Assembly: GCA_020849765.1 (NCBI GenBank)
Contig: JADLAY010000026.1
Coordinates: forward strand, 1-64,000
Origin: Anaerolineae bacterium
GTDB lineage: Bacteria > Chloroflexota > Anaerolineae > Aggregatilineales > Phototrophicaceae
Direction: 5' to 3'
Length of the DNA: 64,000 nt
The position numbers and the translations under genes are program-made. A model generated the notes under the pieces. It had not been told where the DNA came from and did no database searches. It saw only the letters and a list, made by a program, of their open reading frames with translations. Shown in pieces: positions 53,145-62,623 of this stretch; the stretch's first letter is position 1; each line of letters starts with the position of its first letter.

Positions 53145-54616
53145 GGCCGCAGGTCTTCCAGCACCATACCCGCCGCGACTTTGCCGGACAGTGTCACCAT
53201 CGGCACACCGCCGCCCGGATGCGCTGTTCCCCCGGCGAAATAGAGACCACGCACGTCGGATGCCCGGTTATGCGGTCGTCGCAGCGCGCTGAAACGGTCG
53301 TTCGACGACTGGCCGTAGAGGGCACCACGCCGCGCGCCGGTCATCCGCTCCAGGTCGAGCGGCGTCAGCAGGCGTTCGACGCGGATCTGGCCGCGCACGT
53401 CGAGGCCAAACGATGCCAGCCGCGCCAGCACGCGCTCGCGATAATCCGCCGCGTTTACGCTCCAGTCGTAGCGATCATCGTAGGCCGGAGCAGTGACCAT
53501 GACGAACCAGTTCTCGTGCCCGGCGGGCGCGTGCTCCGGGTCGCTCTTGCTCGTGATCGAGACGTAAACGGTCGGCTCGTCCGGCGGGATGCCGCGCTGG
53601 AAGATGTCGTCGAACTCGCGTCTGTAATCCGACGAGAAAAAGATGTTGTGATGTGCCAGCCCTGGATGCTCGCCCTCAATGCCGAGCAGGAGCAGAAAGC
53701 CGCTGCACGAAGGCTCGGCGCGCACGAGGCGGCGCAGCCTGGCCGGGGCGACGACGGCGCGCGGCAGCAGACGCTCATAGACCGTCGCCACGTCGACATT
53801 GGCGATGATGGCCTCGGCGGGGATGCGGTCGCCATTGTGCAGCCGGACGCCGGTCACGCGCCCGGCCTCGACGTCGATCCCTTCGACGCGCGCATCCGTC
53901 ACGATGTCGACGCCGAGTTCGCGCGCCAGCCGTTCGAAGGCGCGGGCGATGGCGTAGACGCCGCCACGCGGATACCAGACACCGCCGCTCAACTCGACAT
54001 CCGCGATCACGTTGAGCGTCGCCGGGGAGGCGAACGGATTGCCGCCGACGTAGGTGGCGAAGCGCCCCAGCATCTGGCGCAGATGCGGCGAGCGGACGAA
54101 CGAACGAATCGCATCGTCCATCGTCCGCAGCGGGTCGACGGCGGGCATGTCGCGCAGCGGCGTCCGCAGGATGCGCCGGATGGTCGGCGGTTGGTCGTAG
54201 ATGAAGACCGGGCCGGTGATGCGGTGGATGCGCGCAGCATAGGCCAGATAGTCCCGGTAGCCCGCGGCATCGCCCGGCGCGATCGCTTCGATGCGCTGCA
54301 TCATCTGCGCCACGTCGCTGGTCGCATCGAGGACGGCGCCATCCGGGTAGAAGTAGCGCGTCAGCGGGTCGAGCGGCAGCAGCGTCACGTAATCCTCGAA
54401 CTTGCGCCCGGCAGCGGCGAACAGTTCTTCGAAGACGCCGCGCATCGTGATCACGCTCGGCCCGGTGTCCCAGCGGAAGCCGTCGAGAGCCAGCTCGGAC
54501 ATCTTGCCGCCGACGTGGCCGTTCTGTTCGAGCACGATCACCCGCTCGCCCGCCGCCGCCAGCCGGATCGCAGCGCTCAAGCCGCCGATGCCCGCCCCGA
54601 TGATGACAATCGCCAT
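53141..54616 (-). CDS. crtI: phytoene-desaturase-family (CrtI-like) oxidoreductase
   Basis: The 491-residue FAD enzyme has an N-terminal GAGIGGLSAAIRLA and VLEQNGHVGGKMSE, the mid motif DTGPSVITM, and the family's C-terminal signature YFAGGTAHPGGGVPMV. CrtI-type enzymes desaturate phytoene, CrtN act on C30, and CrtO/CrtD relatives ketolate or desaturate later steps; the sequence alone does not settle which. No other carotenoid gene is visible nearby, which leaves the gene symbol provisional. Gene overlap at the 3' end is convergent and only a few bases. Confidence 0.85.
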   Translation of the reverse strand: MAIVIIGAGIGGLSAAIRLAAAGERVIVLEQNGHVGGKMSELALDGFRWDTGPSVITMRGVFEELFAAAGRKFEDYVTLLPLDPLTRYFYPDGAVLDATSDVAQMMQRIEAIAPGDAAGYRDYLAYAARIHRITGPVFIYDQPPTIRRILRTPLRDMPAVDPLRTMDDAIRSFVRSPHLRQMLGRFATYVGGNPFASPATLNVIADVELSGGVWYPRGGVYAIARAFERLARELGVDIVTDARVEGIDVEAGRVTGVRLHNGDRIPAEAIIANVDVATVYERLLPRAVVAPARLRRLVRAEPSCSGFLLLLGIEGEHPGLAHHNIFFSSDYRREFDDIFQRGIPPDEPTVYVSITSKSDPEHAPAGHENWFVMVTAPAYDDRYDWSVNAADYRERVLARLASFGLDVRGQIRVERLLTPLDLERMTGARRGALYGQSSNDRFSALRRPHNRASDVRGLYFAGGTAHPGGGVPMVTLSGKVAAGMVLEDLRP

Positions 54617-54716
54617 AGCCTGCCGTCCCTGCGCCTGGATACGCTCAACCCTCGTTCAGGTCTGGGATTATCCACGATAAATATGGGTGATGTATGAATG
54701 CGTTCGTCTGGCGCGC

Positions 54717-55523
54717 TCATTGATCCAGGCTGAAGCTGAAGCGTTGCAGGCTGCGATGCGCCAGGGCAGCCAGGAGCAGCACCGGGGCAATCGTGATGAG
54801 GATGATCGCAGCCGCCAGGGGCCATTCGAAATCGCGTTCGAGCGTGAAGAAGTCGCGCACAATGACGGGCATCATCCGAATATGCAGTTCCGTCAGGAGC
54901 AGCGGCAAGAAGAACTGGTTGTAACTCAGGATGAAGAGAATGATCGTGGTCGCGACCACGCCCGGCATCTGACCTGGCAGCACGACATACCAGAGTATGC
55001 TGCCGAGATGCGCACCATCGAGACGCGCCGCATCTTCCACATCAACGGGCGCGCGCACGATGTAGCCATAGAGCACGAAGGCGGCCAGCGGCGCAAGCAG
55101 CGTCGCCTGTGCCAGGATGACTCCGGGCAGCGTATCAAACAGGCGGATGTAGCGCAGGAAGTCACGCAGCGTCAACAAATAGGCAATCGCCGGGAGGCTG
55201 GCAAGGATCAGCAGGCTCTGGACGATGACATGGCGCGCACGAAGCACGGAGCGCGCAAGACCATAGGCAGCCAAAAATCCTACAGCGATGGCGAGCGCGC
55301 TGGCGGCGAAAGACACCAGCAGACTGGTGCCGAGTTGAAGCCAGAAGTACGTCTGCATCTGGCCGATTTCGGCGAAGGCATCCAGGCTCAGGCCGCCGCG
55401 CCAGATGGGCGGCGACACCGTGCTATCCGGTTGCAGGCCGAACGCCGCCAGCAGCGTCCAGGCGATGGGCAGTAAACAAACCACGCTGATCAACACGAGA
55501 AACAGTGCGCGCAAGCGGCTCAT
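54717..55523 (-). CDS. ABC transporter permease, MalG type
   Basis: The protein has 268 residues from the ATG at 55523; the open frame upstream overlaps the partner gene and is excluded. It is an integral membrane protein of the BPD_transp_1 family with a proper EAA loop (DVEDAARLDGAHLGSILWYV, then VLPGQMPG). Six helices are expected. It pairs with the permease encoded just upstream. The system would import a carbohydrate or glycerol-phosphate-like compound. Confidence 0.88.
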   Translation of the reverse strand: MSRLRALFLVLISVVCLLPIAWTLLAAFGLQPDSTVSPPIWRGGLSLDAFAEIGQMQTYFWLQLGTSLLVSFAASALAIAVGFLAAYGLARSVLRARHVIVQSLLILASLPAIAYLLTLRDFLRYIRLFDTLPGVILAQATLLAPLAAFVLYGYIVRAPVDVEDAARLDGAHLGSILWYVVLPGQMPGVVATTIILFILSYNQFFLPLLLTELHIRMMPVIVRDFFTLERDFEWPLAAAIILITIAPVLLLAALAHRSLQRFSFSLDQ

Positions 55524-55534
55524 TCGCTGGCTCC

Positions 55535-56389
55535 TCAACGTGCCAGGCGCAGGTAGATCAACCCCAGGAGCAGCGTGCCGATCACCACACACCAGCTCGC
55601 CGCCGCGCCGAGCGGCCAGTTGCCCGCGATGATCGCCTTGTTGTAAGCGTACAGGCCCGGCATGAAGGTGCGGGTGCCGGGGCCGCCGCCGGTCAGATAG
55701 AGCAGGCTCTCCGAAGTACCGAGCGCATCCCCCGCCAGCAAGAGACCGACCGTGAAGACAAGCGGGCGCACATGGGGCAGCGCCACGTGTCTCATCCGTC
55801 CGAGAAAGCTCAGCCCATCCAGGTGCGCGTTATCCCATTGTGACGGCGAGATGGCCAGCAGCCCAGGCAGGATGAGAAACGCGGCCAGCGGCGCTTTACG
55901 CCAGACATCCGTCGCGATCACGGTCGCCAGCGCGGACTGTACGCCGAGTAAATCGGGCTGTTTCGGCGTCCCCAGCAGCGCGGGAACGAAGCTGAGCAGC
56001 CCATGCTGAGCGTTGATCATCTGGTGCCAAAGGACGCCATGCGCGACCGGGCTGATCATCCAGGGGATCAGCAGGGCTGTGCGCAGCAATGCGCGACCAC
56101 GAAAGGGCTTGCGCAGGGCGGAGGCGATCAGGAGGCCGCAGGCGATATCCAGCGGCACGCTGATGATCGTGAAGATGACGACGTTCAGCAGCGAGTCGCG
56201 AAACGTCGAGTCGGCCAGCAGACGGCTGTAGTTCCTGAGGCCGACGAAGTGAATATCGGGGCGGAATAGTTGGTAATCCGTGAGCGTGGCGAGGAAGCCG
56301 CCGAGCAGAGGGACGATCAAGAACGGGATGACGAGCAGAGCAAAAGGAGCAATCAACAAGAAGGTTTGACGACGGGTGAGCATAACCAT
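55535..56389 (-). CDS. ABC transporter permease, MalF/UgpA type
   Basis: The protein has 284 residues from the ATG at 56389; another ATG at 56419 lacks a ribosome binding site. Six hydrophobic helices are evident, with a degenerate EAA region (QWDNAHLDGLSFLGRMRHVA) where Glu-Ala-Ala is Asp-Asn-Ala. It is 11 bp upstream of the MalG-type gene. No substrate-binding protein or ATPase gene adjoins the pair, so they must use components from elsewhere. Confidence 0.86.
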   Translation of the reverse strand: MVMLTRRQTFLLIAPFALLVIPFLIVPLLGGFLATLTDYQLFRPDIHFVGLRNYSRLLADSTFRDSLLNVVIFTIISVPLDIACGLLIASALRKPFRGRALLRTALLIPWMISPVAHGVLWHQMINAQHGLLSFVPALLGTPKQPDLLGVQSALATVIATDVWRKAPLAAFLILPGLLAISPSQWDNAHLDGLSFLGRMRHVALPHVRPLVFTVGLLLAGDALGTSESLLYLTGGGPGTRTFMPGLYAYNKAIIAGNWPLGAAASWCVVIGTLLLGLIYLRLAR

Positions 56390-56491
56390 CACTTTTTCCC
56401 GATGATTGTAGCGCGCCATCAGGTTGAATGAGCAGAAGCGCCTAAAAACCGCATATAGTTAGGAATAAGATCATCACTCAGGCGCATTGAC

Positions 56492-57673
56492 ATGCCTCGC
56501 AAGATTCTGCACCTCGACCTGGACGCGTTCTTCTGCGCGGTCGAAGAGAACCACGATCCTTCACTGCGCGGCAAGGCCTTCGCTATTGGCGGCAGGCCGG
56601 ATCAGCGCGGCGTCGTCGCGTCGTGTTCGTACGCGGCGCGCAGATTCGGCGTGCGCTCCGCGCTGCCGATGTCGCAGGCTGTCCGTCTGTGCCCGGATCT
56701 GATCATCCGCCCGGCCAGGCATGGCGTTTATCACGACGTCTCCGTGCAGGTGATGGCCCAACTCGACGCGCTGACGCCGGACGTCGAGCAGATCTCGATT
56801 GACGAGGCATTCCTGGATGTCACGCTGCTGCGCGACGACGCGGAGAGCATCGCCCGGCGCTTGCAGACGCTCATCAACACGGAGTTCAACCTGCCGTGCT
56901 CGCTCGGTGTGGCGACGAACAAGCTGGTCGCCAAGATCGCCAACAACATCGGCAAGGCGAAGGCGGGCAAAGACTCGCCGCCGAATGCGATCCTGGTCGT
57001 GGCGCCGGGGGAGGAAGCGGCTTTCCTGGCGCCGCTGCCGGTGAGCGAATTGTGGGGTGTTGGCCCGAAGACGGCGGAGCAGCTCCAGCGCATCGGCATC
57101 CGCACGATTGGCGACCTGGCCCAGCGCGGCGCAGCGGATATGGAGCGGCGCTTCGGCAAGCACGGCACGGACATGCTGCGCCACGCCCAGGGCATCGACG
57201 AGCGCCCGGTGCAGCGCGACGACGAAGCCAAGTCGATCAGCAAGGAGACGACCTTCGTCCACGACGTGAGCGATGCCGAGCAGCTCAAGCGCGTCTTGCG
57301 CGGCCTGTCAGACGAGGTCGGACGGCGGCTGCGGCGCGAGGGACTGCGCGGGACGACGGTCAAGATCAAGCTGCGCTGGGCGGACTTCACGACCCTGACG
57401 CGCCAGGTCAAGCTGGGGCAGCCGACGCATCACGACAACGTCATCTTCGAGACGGCCTGGGGCTTGCTGCTCAAGACGTGGACGCCGGGACGCCCTGTGC
57501 GGCTGATCGGCGTCGGCGTCAGCGATTTCGAGACGGCCAGCATCCAGCAATCGCTGTGGGGGGAGGAGCAGAACGCCGAGCAAGATCGGCTGGAGTCTGC
57601 CCTCGACTATCTGCACGATCGCTTCGGGCGGGGCATGGTGCGCCGCGCCAGCGACATGCTGGACGAGGAATAA
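56492..57673 (+). CDS. dinB: DNA polymerase IV (Y-family translesion polymerase)
   Basis: The 393-residue protein has the complete Y-family set: HLDLDAFFCAVEE (first metal Asp), SCSYAARRFGVRS, ISIDEAFLDVT (catalytic Asp-Glu), the helix-hairpin-helix region LWGVGPKTAEQLQRIGI, and a little-finger domain ending near 350. Length is typical. It copies past damaged bases at the cost of errors. The start follows the usual spacing before the first metal-binding strand. No LexA box is obvious in the 100 bp between it and the divergent permease gene. Confidence 0.96.
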   Translation: MPRKILHLDLDAFFCAVEENHDPSLRGKAFAIGGRPDQRGVVASCSYAARRFGVRSALPMSQAVRLCPDLIIRPARHGVYHDVSVQVMAQLDALTPDVEQISIDEAFLDVTLLRDDAESIARRLQTLINTEFNLPCSLGVATNKLVAKIANNIGKAKAGKDSPPNAILVVAPGEEAAFLAPLPVSELWGVGPKTAEQLQRIGIRTIGDLAQRGAADMERRFGKHGTDMLRHAQGIDERPVQRDDEAKSISKETTFVHDVSDAEQLKRVLRGLSDEVGRRLRREGLRGTTVKIKLRWADFTTLTRQVKLGQPTHHDNVIFETAWGLLLKTWTPGRPVRLIGVGVSDFETASIQQSLWGEEQNAEQDRLESALDYLHDRFGRGMVRRASDMLDEE

Positions 57674-58152
57674 CCCCGACCTGGCGATGTGACGTGAACC
57701 TCCGTTACGCACGACGTATGTGGTAGCGTATTGAATTCGGTTGAACTGTAGAGGTATGCTTTTGTCCGCCGACGGGTCAACCCGTCGGCTCGTGTCTGTC
57801 AAGCGCACTAAAGGCGCTCCAAAATAGCTCCTGGTCTTTTCAGCCCCTTCAGTGGGCTTGATTGTCGTTAGCCGTTCGGCTTCAGCCAACGGCGGCGCAA
57901 AACGAATTAACCGCATTCGATACTGTACCGCGTATGCAGCCGGACCAAGCTTTGGAGCCTGTCGCCTTCGACAAATTCCGGGGCAGACCGGTTTAAACGT
58001 GCTACAATGTCGCTCCTGGGCTTTAGCTCGGTATGAGTTCATCGTCTTGCTCGACAACGACTCTGCCTTATAAGCCCGGTGCCCCCGTCCTTCCTGGCGA
58101 AGGCTTTGACAATACAACGACCGATTCGATTATTCTTCTGAGGAGCACTCTG
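57674..58152. other. 479-bp gap with hairpin array copy C
   Basis: No gene is supported. The hairpin array lies at 57768-57895. After it, TACAAT at 58003-58008 could be a -10 box for the serine hydrolase gene, with no good -35. TGAGGAGCACTCTG just before 58153 is the ribosome binding site. Confidence 0.5.
57768..57895 (-). repeat. four-hairpin intergenic array, copy C (inverted copy of A)
   Basis: Hairpins GCCGACGGGT/ACCCGTCGGC (57768-57789), AGCGC-ACTAAAG-GCGCT (57802-57818), AGCCC-CTTCAGT-GGGCT (57842-57858) and GCCGTT...AACGGC (57871-57893) repeat, in reverse complement and the same order, the modules of 29418-29548. The 50 bp around the last two modules are nearly identical between copies, including the connector CAATCAAGCCCACTGAAGG. 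Confidence 0.8.
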
Positions 58153-59304
58153 ATGCGTTTTCGTACTGCGTTGATCTTGACCCTGATCCTGGCGACTCTG
58201 CTGCCCGGCTTAATCGCCACCGCCCAGGACGACCCGCTTGCATTTCCGCCGGACGTCGTTGCGGAGATACAGGCGGAAATGGACGATCTGACGGCAAGCG
58301 GACTCCCGCCCGGCATGGTCGTCTGGATCGACGCACCGGAGTACCAGTTCGCGGGGGCCAGTGGTTATGCTGACCTCACGAACGAAGTCCCAATGTTGCC
58401 GGACGGCGCGTTTCGGATTGGCAGTATCACCAAGATGTTCACCGCGACGGTGATCGTCCAACTTGCGGAGGACGGCGTGTTGAACCTCGACGATCCGCTG
58501 GCGCTGTGGCTGCCGGAGGTTGCCGATCAACTGCCCAACGGCGACCAGATCACGCTGCGCCACCTGCTGACGCATACGTCCGGTGTGTTCAACATCGTCG
58601 AGCACGAAGCCTACTACGCTGATGTCTTCACTGAGGCGAGCATCGACGCGGAGGCAGGCATTGTGACGCTGGACTGCGTCGAACGGGACCCCTACGACAC
58701 GCTCGCCCGCTACGTTTATGGCAAAGATGCTTATTTCGAGCCGGGCGCAGGCTGGCACTATAGCAACACCAACTACGCGCTGCTCGGCATGGTGATCGAA
58801 AAGACGACGGCGATGCCGCTCGCGGAGGCGTATCGCACACACATCTACGAACCGCTGGGCATGGAATCGACCTTCCTGGACTGCTATGAAGACCCGGTGA
58901 TTGATGTGGTGCACGGCTACACGAATTTAGGCGGCACCACGTCCGATGTCACGGAACTGCATGAATCCATTGGCTGGTCGGCGGGCGGCCTCGTCTCTAC
59001 CGCACCGGACCTGATCGCCTTCGCGCGCGGGTTGTTCAGTGGAGCATTGTTTGACGATCCGGAGTCGCTAGTCGAGATGACGACGCCCGCGCCCGGCAGT
59101 TCCTACGGTCTGGGCATCATGCTCCAGCCGGCATCTATGGGGCATGCAGGCGCGATTGCCGGTTTTCGAACGCTGCTCAATTATGCGCCTGAGTTTGACA
59201 CGGTCGTGGTGATGCTCTACAACCTCGATTCCGCCGCCCCAGAAGAGATCCAGGCGGACGTGCTGAATCCGGCACTCGCGTTCCTCCGCGCTGAAGACGG
59301 CTAA
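58153..59304 (+). CDS. serine hydrolase of the beta-lactamase class C/PBP-like family (first of two)
   Basis: The protein has 383 residues from the ATG at 58153; the frame extends 40 codons further but lacks a ribosome binding site there. A signal peptide (LILTLILATLLPGLIATA) is followed by an S-x-x-K active site in GSITKMFTATVI and the Y-x-N motif in WHYSNTNYALLG. HTSG (LLTHTSGVF) is also typical. Such enzymes include D-aminopeptidases, esterases and peptidoglycan-modifying enzymes; resistance to beta-lactams is not implied. It is followed by a paralogue 150 bp downstream. Confidence 0.9.
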   Translation: MRFRTALILTLILATLLPGLIATAQDDPLAFPPDVVAEIQAEMDDLTASGLPPGMVVWIDAPEYQFAGASGYADLTNEVPMLPDGAFRIGSITKMFTATVIVQLAEDGVLNLDDPLALWLPEVADQLPNGDQITLRHLLTHTSGVFNIVEHEAYYADVFTEASIDAEAGIVTLDCVERDPYDTLARYVYGKDAYFEPGAGWHYSNTNYALLGMVIEKTTAMPLAEAYRTHIYEPLGMESTFLDCYEDPVIDVVHGYTNLGGTTSDVTELHESIGWSAGGLVSTAPDLIAFARGLFSGALFDDPESLVEMTTPAPGSSYGLGIMLQPASMGHAGAIAGFRTLLNYAPEFDTVVVMLYNLDSAAPEEIQADVLNPALAFLRAEDG

Positions 59305-59453
59305 CTACCCCTTTCCAGAAGCGCCTCCGAGACCTGGTCATCCTGGCGTTCCAGAGATCGGTCTCGAAAAAACAATCACGAATGCGCTGCTAATTGAACT
59401 GATGAGCACATTGAGCCTTCAACGTCAGACGCTGGACAGTGGGGAGAAACGTC

Positions 59454-60506
59454 ATGAAAAATAAGAATAAGCGTCCTATCATTCGGATTCTCCGAATCAT
59501 CATGCCGATCGTTGCCATCGTCTCCGCCGTGATCTTCGTTCCCTGGAACGCCGTATGGATGTGGATAGCGCCGTTACCAGACACCGTTCAGGCGGAACTG
59601 GAAGCTGCGGTCGATCGCGGGTTTGACGGCATCATCGTCTATGTCGATCAACGCGGTGAAGCCCCAGCGCTTTACGCTTCTGGCTGGAATAATCGGGCGG
59701 CGCAGGTGCCAGCCGACCCGCAAGCCTTATTCAAGATTGCCAGTATCAGCAAGCTCTATATCGCTTCCGCTGCGGCCAAATTGGTCAATGAGGGACGCCT
59801 GTCGCTGGATGACACGCTGGCGGATTACTTGCCCGAACTTGCGGGGCGGATTGAAAACGCCGATCGGATTACCCTGAGAATGATGCTGCAACATCGCAGT
59901 GGCATCCCGAATTATGTCGATCATCCCGCTTTCCCCTGGTTCGAAACACTGCCGGATCTCAACGCCTATCTTGAGTATGCGCTCGATGAACCCGCAGTTT
60001 TTGAACCCGACAGTGATTATCGGTATTCCAACACCAACTATCTATTGATTGGCAATATTCTCGACAAGGTTCTGGGCTATGACCACCAACAGTACATTGC
60101 CAGCGAAATCCTGGAGCCGCTTGGGCTGAACCATACGTACGGTTCGCTCAGCCAGGTCGATCCGGGCGAAGTGATCAGCAGCGGGTACCACCATGACGTC
60201 GAGCCAGATCTAAAGGAGCTCGACTACATCAGTCCAGGCGGCTCGATGGTCGCAAATGCGCAGGACGTTGGCATCTTCTTGAAAGCGCTCAATGATGGCT
60301 CGCTGCTCAATGATGATGAGCAGGCGATTTACTCGTCGATTTACGAATATGAACATACCGGCTGGCTGCCAGGCTACCAGAGTATCGCGCGCTACTACGC
60401 CGACACAGCTACGACTGTTGTGCAGTTCGTGAACTCCACCGGTGGCGACACGGATGCGACAACAGGCATTGTATTTGACCGTATTGTCCGAATCGTGGGC
60501 GGGTAA
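59454..60506 (+). CDS. serine hydrolase of the beta-lactamase class C/PBP-like family (second of two)
   Basis: The protein has 350 residues from the ATG at 59454, behind GGGGAGAAACGTC. Its N-terminus is a non-cleaved-looking anchor (IIMPIVAIVSAVIFVPWNAV). Active-site motifs are S-x-x-K in IASISKLYIASA and Y-x-N in YRYSNTNYLLIG, with HRSG in LQHRSGIPN. It is clearly paralogous to the previous gene but has drifted in composition and is lower in GC. Confidence 0.88.
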   Translation: MKNKNKRPIIRILRIIMPIVAIVSAVIFVPWNAVWMWIAPLPDTVQAELEAAVDRGFDGIIVYVDQRGEAPALYASGWNNRAAQVPADPQALFKIASISKLYIASAAAKLVNEGRLSLDDTLADYLPELAGRIENADRITLRMMLQHRSGIPNYVDHPAFPWFETLPDLNAYLEYALDEPAVFEPDSDYRYSNTNYLLIGNILDKVLGYDHQQYIASEILEPLGLNHTYGSLSQVDPGEVISSGYHHDVEPDLKELDYISPGGSMVANAQDVGIFLKALNDGSLLNDDEQAIYSSIYEYEHTGWLPGYQSIARYYADTATTVVQFVNSTGGDTDATTGIVFDRIVRIVGG

Positions 60507-60599
60507 GGCGGCATCCTCGTTTGGTTTTGTCGCTCGCGCGGCCGATGGATACGCTCCATCGGGCTTGAGCAAAGGGGATTGGACTCGGTGAGCAGAATC

Positions 60600-60627
60600 A
60601 AAAGGACGAACTTTCGTCCGTCCTTTT
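60600..60627 (-). terminator. hairpin terminator between the serine hydrolase and rpsA
   Basis: AAAAGGACG/CGTCCTTTT (60600-60608 with 60619-60627) encloses a 10-base loop. The A run on one side and T run on the other let it work in both directions, for rpsA (minus) and for the serine hydrolase gene (plus). Confidence 0.75.
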
Positions 60628-60648
60628 CGTTGCCTTGTACCGATTGAC

Positions 60649-61995
60649 CTACAGGCCGTCGGCTTCTTTTTCCGAGGTCTCCGTGACGTCGTCTCCGGTT
60701 TCCTCGGTGCTGCCGTTGCTGCTGACTTCCGTGGCTTCTGCCGCGGGCTGTTCGGCTGCCGCTTCAGGGGCTTCCGCTTCGGGTGCGGCGGCCTCTGGCG
60801 CTGCTTCTTCAGCAGGCGCGCTTTCGGATGCCGCCTCAACCGGTGCCGATGCTTCCGCAGGAGCGCTGGCCGACGCTTCCGCACCGGCGTCCGTGCCCCA
60901 GCGCTGGGTGAAGCCCACGCGCCGCTTCTCCGGCTCCAGGTGGCTGATGCGCAGCGACAGGCGGTCGCCCTTCTTGACGTACGAGTGCGGCTCGCGCAGT
61001 GAGCCGTCGCCCATCTCGCTCAAATGCAGCAGCCCTTCCAGGCCGTCGTCGAGCGCGACGAACGCACCGAAATCGACCACGTTGGTGACGGTGCCTTCGA
61101 CCTGCTGGCCCTCGTGATACTTGCTCGCCGCCAGTTCCCACGGATCCGGCAGCAGACGCTTGCGGCTGAGCGCGATGCGGTTGGTCTGGCGGTCGAGATT
61201 GAGCACGTAGACTTCAATCTCCTCGCCGACGCGCAGGACGTCACGCGGATGATCGACACGATGCCACGCCAATTCGCTGACGTGGATCAGGCCATCAGCG
61301 CCGCCCAGGTTGACGAACGCGCCGAAGTCGCGCAGGCCCGTGACCGTGCCCTTAACGACATCGCCTTCCTTGAGTTCGGCCAGCAAGCGCGCTTTCTGCT
61401 GGGCGCGCCATTCGCGCTGCGCCTCGCGCTCGCTGAAGATCAAACGGCGACGTGACTGGTCGACTTCGATGACCTTGACGTGCAGTTCTTCGCCGTTGAG
61501 GTCATCCCACGAGTCACGGCCACCGGTCGAGGTCGTCGTCACCAGGTGCGAGCTGGGGATGAAGCCCTCCAGCCGGTTCCACTGGACGAGGATACCGCCG
61601 CGGTTGTTGCCCTTGACCGTCACGGGCACGACTTCTTCACTCTGGATCAGTTCACGCGCTTTTTCCCAGTCGTACTGCTGCATACCCATGTTGATGGATA
61701 CGATCAGGTTCTCGTCCTGGTCGCGCGGATTCATCACATATACCGGAACTTCGCCGCCCACTTGAAGAGCCTTACGGAAATTCGGGTCGAGCCGCTCCAA
61801 GTCGGTGATCGGCACAATGCCGTCTCGTTTGACGCCCAGATCGACGATGATTTCACGCGGGGCAATCTGCAAGATTACGGCATTACGGATTTCGCCGCGC
61901 TGGGGCGGCTGATAGTTGAACGAGGATTCCAATAACTCACGGAACTCCGTGCCGGCGTCTTGCTCCTGAGTCACATCCTTCTTCGACCTGGCCAT
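60649..61995 (-). CDS. rpsA: 30S ribosomal protein S1 (four S1 domains, acidic tail)
   Basis: The 448-residue protein has four S1 RNA-binding domains (about 32-105, 118-190, 205-275 and 290-362), each with the V-x-G-x-V pattern: GTVTGLRDFGAFVNLGG and GTVTNVVDFGAFVALDD are the clearest. A 70-residue tail made almost wholly of Ala, Glu, Pro and Ser follows, presumably disordered. S1 binds mRNA on the small ribosomal subunit. Four-domain forms are usual outside proteobacteria. AAGGTGGTGAG precedes the ATG. Confidence 0.93.
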   Translation of the reverse strand: MARSKKDVTQEQDAGTEFRELLESSFNYQPPQRGEIRNAVILQIAPREIIVDLGVKRDGIVPITDLERLDPNFRKALQVGGEVPVYVMNPRDQDENLIVSINMGMQQYDWEKARELIQSEEVVPVTVKGNNRGGILVQWNRLEGFIPSSHLVTTTSTGGRDSWDDLNGEELHVKVIEVDQSRRRLIFSEREAQREWRAQQKARLLAELKEGDVVKGTVTGLRDFGAFVNLGGADGLIHVSELAWHRVDHPRDVLRVGEEIEVYVLNLDRQTNRIALSRKRLLPDPWELAASKYHEGQQVEGTVTNVVDFGAFVALDDGLEGLLHLSEMGDGSLREPHSYVKKGDRLSLRISHLEPEKRRVGFTQRWGTDAGAEASASAPAEASAPVEAASESAPAEEAAPEAAAPEAEAPEAAAEQPAAEATEVSSNGSTEETGDDVTETSEKEADGL

Positions 61996-62405
61996 TTCTA
62001 CTCACCACCTTACGAAAAGCTGCGCCACTCAAAAAACCAGCAAAGCCTATCCTCGAATGCGCACTGATATTTTCTGAGCCGTCTGCGCAATAGAGAGACG
62101 AAAATCCCCAATCCAGAAGAACAACGGAGAGGGGATCGTTGTTACAGTCACTATTTAGGCGCATTGTATCAGACAATTTGTTAGATGGGAATAAACATTA
62201 TTCCCCTTCTCATATGTTCCGTTCATGCGTTTTATACGAGATTTTGCGAATCTGCCGCCTCAATCGCCCCGTACATTAGTCATATTCGGCCAATTGGGCG
62301 ATGCACCCGGTCTTCCCGTCGAAACGGTGATCTTCATCACTTGTCGCCAGAGATCAAGCGCCTTACAGTGAAGATAACTGGCCTTCACCACGAAGGAGAC
62401 CGACT
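61996..62405. other. 410-bp gap between rpsA and the small membrane proteins
   Basis: No gene is seen here. It holds the rpsA ribosome binding site and probable promoter. Near 62100-62140 a loose inverted repeat (AATCCCC...GGGGATC) could fold in the S1 leader, but the loop is long. The short plus-strand frame 62185-62409 is unconvincing. Confidence 0.5.
62163..62171 (-). promoter_or_regulatory. probable extended -10 promoter for rpsA
   Basis: On the minus strand TGATACAAT gives an extended -10 (TGn-TACAAT) 168 bases upstream of the rpsA ATG. No strong -35 is found, as expected for extended -10 promoters. Confidence 0.45.
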
Positions 62406-62600
62406 ATGAACGGCGACCGATTCTGGGAAACGACGTCTGGTGAACTCGTCGTCTGGATCATCGCCGTTGCGGCGGCATTGTCGCTGACGGCGATCCTGGC
62501 GGTCAACCTGGGCGCGCTGGAAACAGGCTTGATCTTCTCAGCGCTCCTGCTCGTCATCGTCTTCGTGCTCGCGCGGGCTCTGCACACAGAACCCTTCTAG
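62406..62600 (+). CDS. small two-helix membrane protein
   Basis: The 64-residue protein starts behind GAAGGAGACCGACT, a good ribosome binding site. It has two hydrophobic segments (about 14-36 and 40-59) and no other motif. GC at third positions resembles genuine genes of the window. The function is unknown. It is followed 23 bp later by a similar small protein gene, so the two may form a complex. Confidence 0.7.
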   Translation: MNGDRFWETTSGELVVWIIAVAAALSLTAILAVNLGALETGLIFSALLLVIVFVLARALHTEPF

Positions 62601-62623
62601 CGAGCCAGGTTTGAGGTCCGATC

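Noticed and set aside
58153..60506. Beta-lactam resistance genes
   Set aside because: The two serine hydrolases have SxxK and YxN motifs shared by esterases, peptidases and D-aminopeptidases. Nothing indicates beta-lactamase activity.
62185..62409. 74-codon plus-strand frame upstream of the small membrane proteins
   Set aside because: It overlaps the start of the next gene, has no ribosome binding site and its composition is unlike that of the genes.
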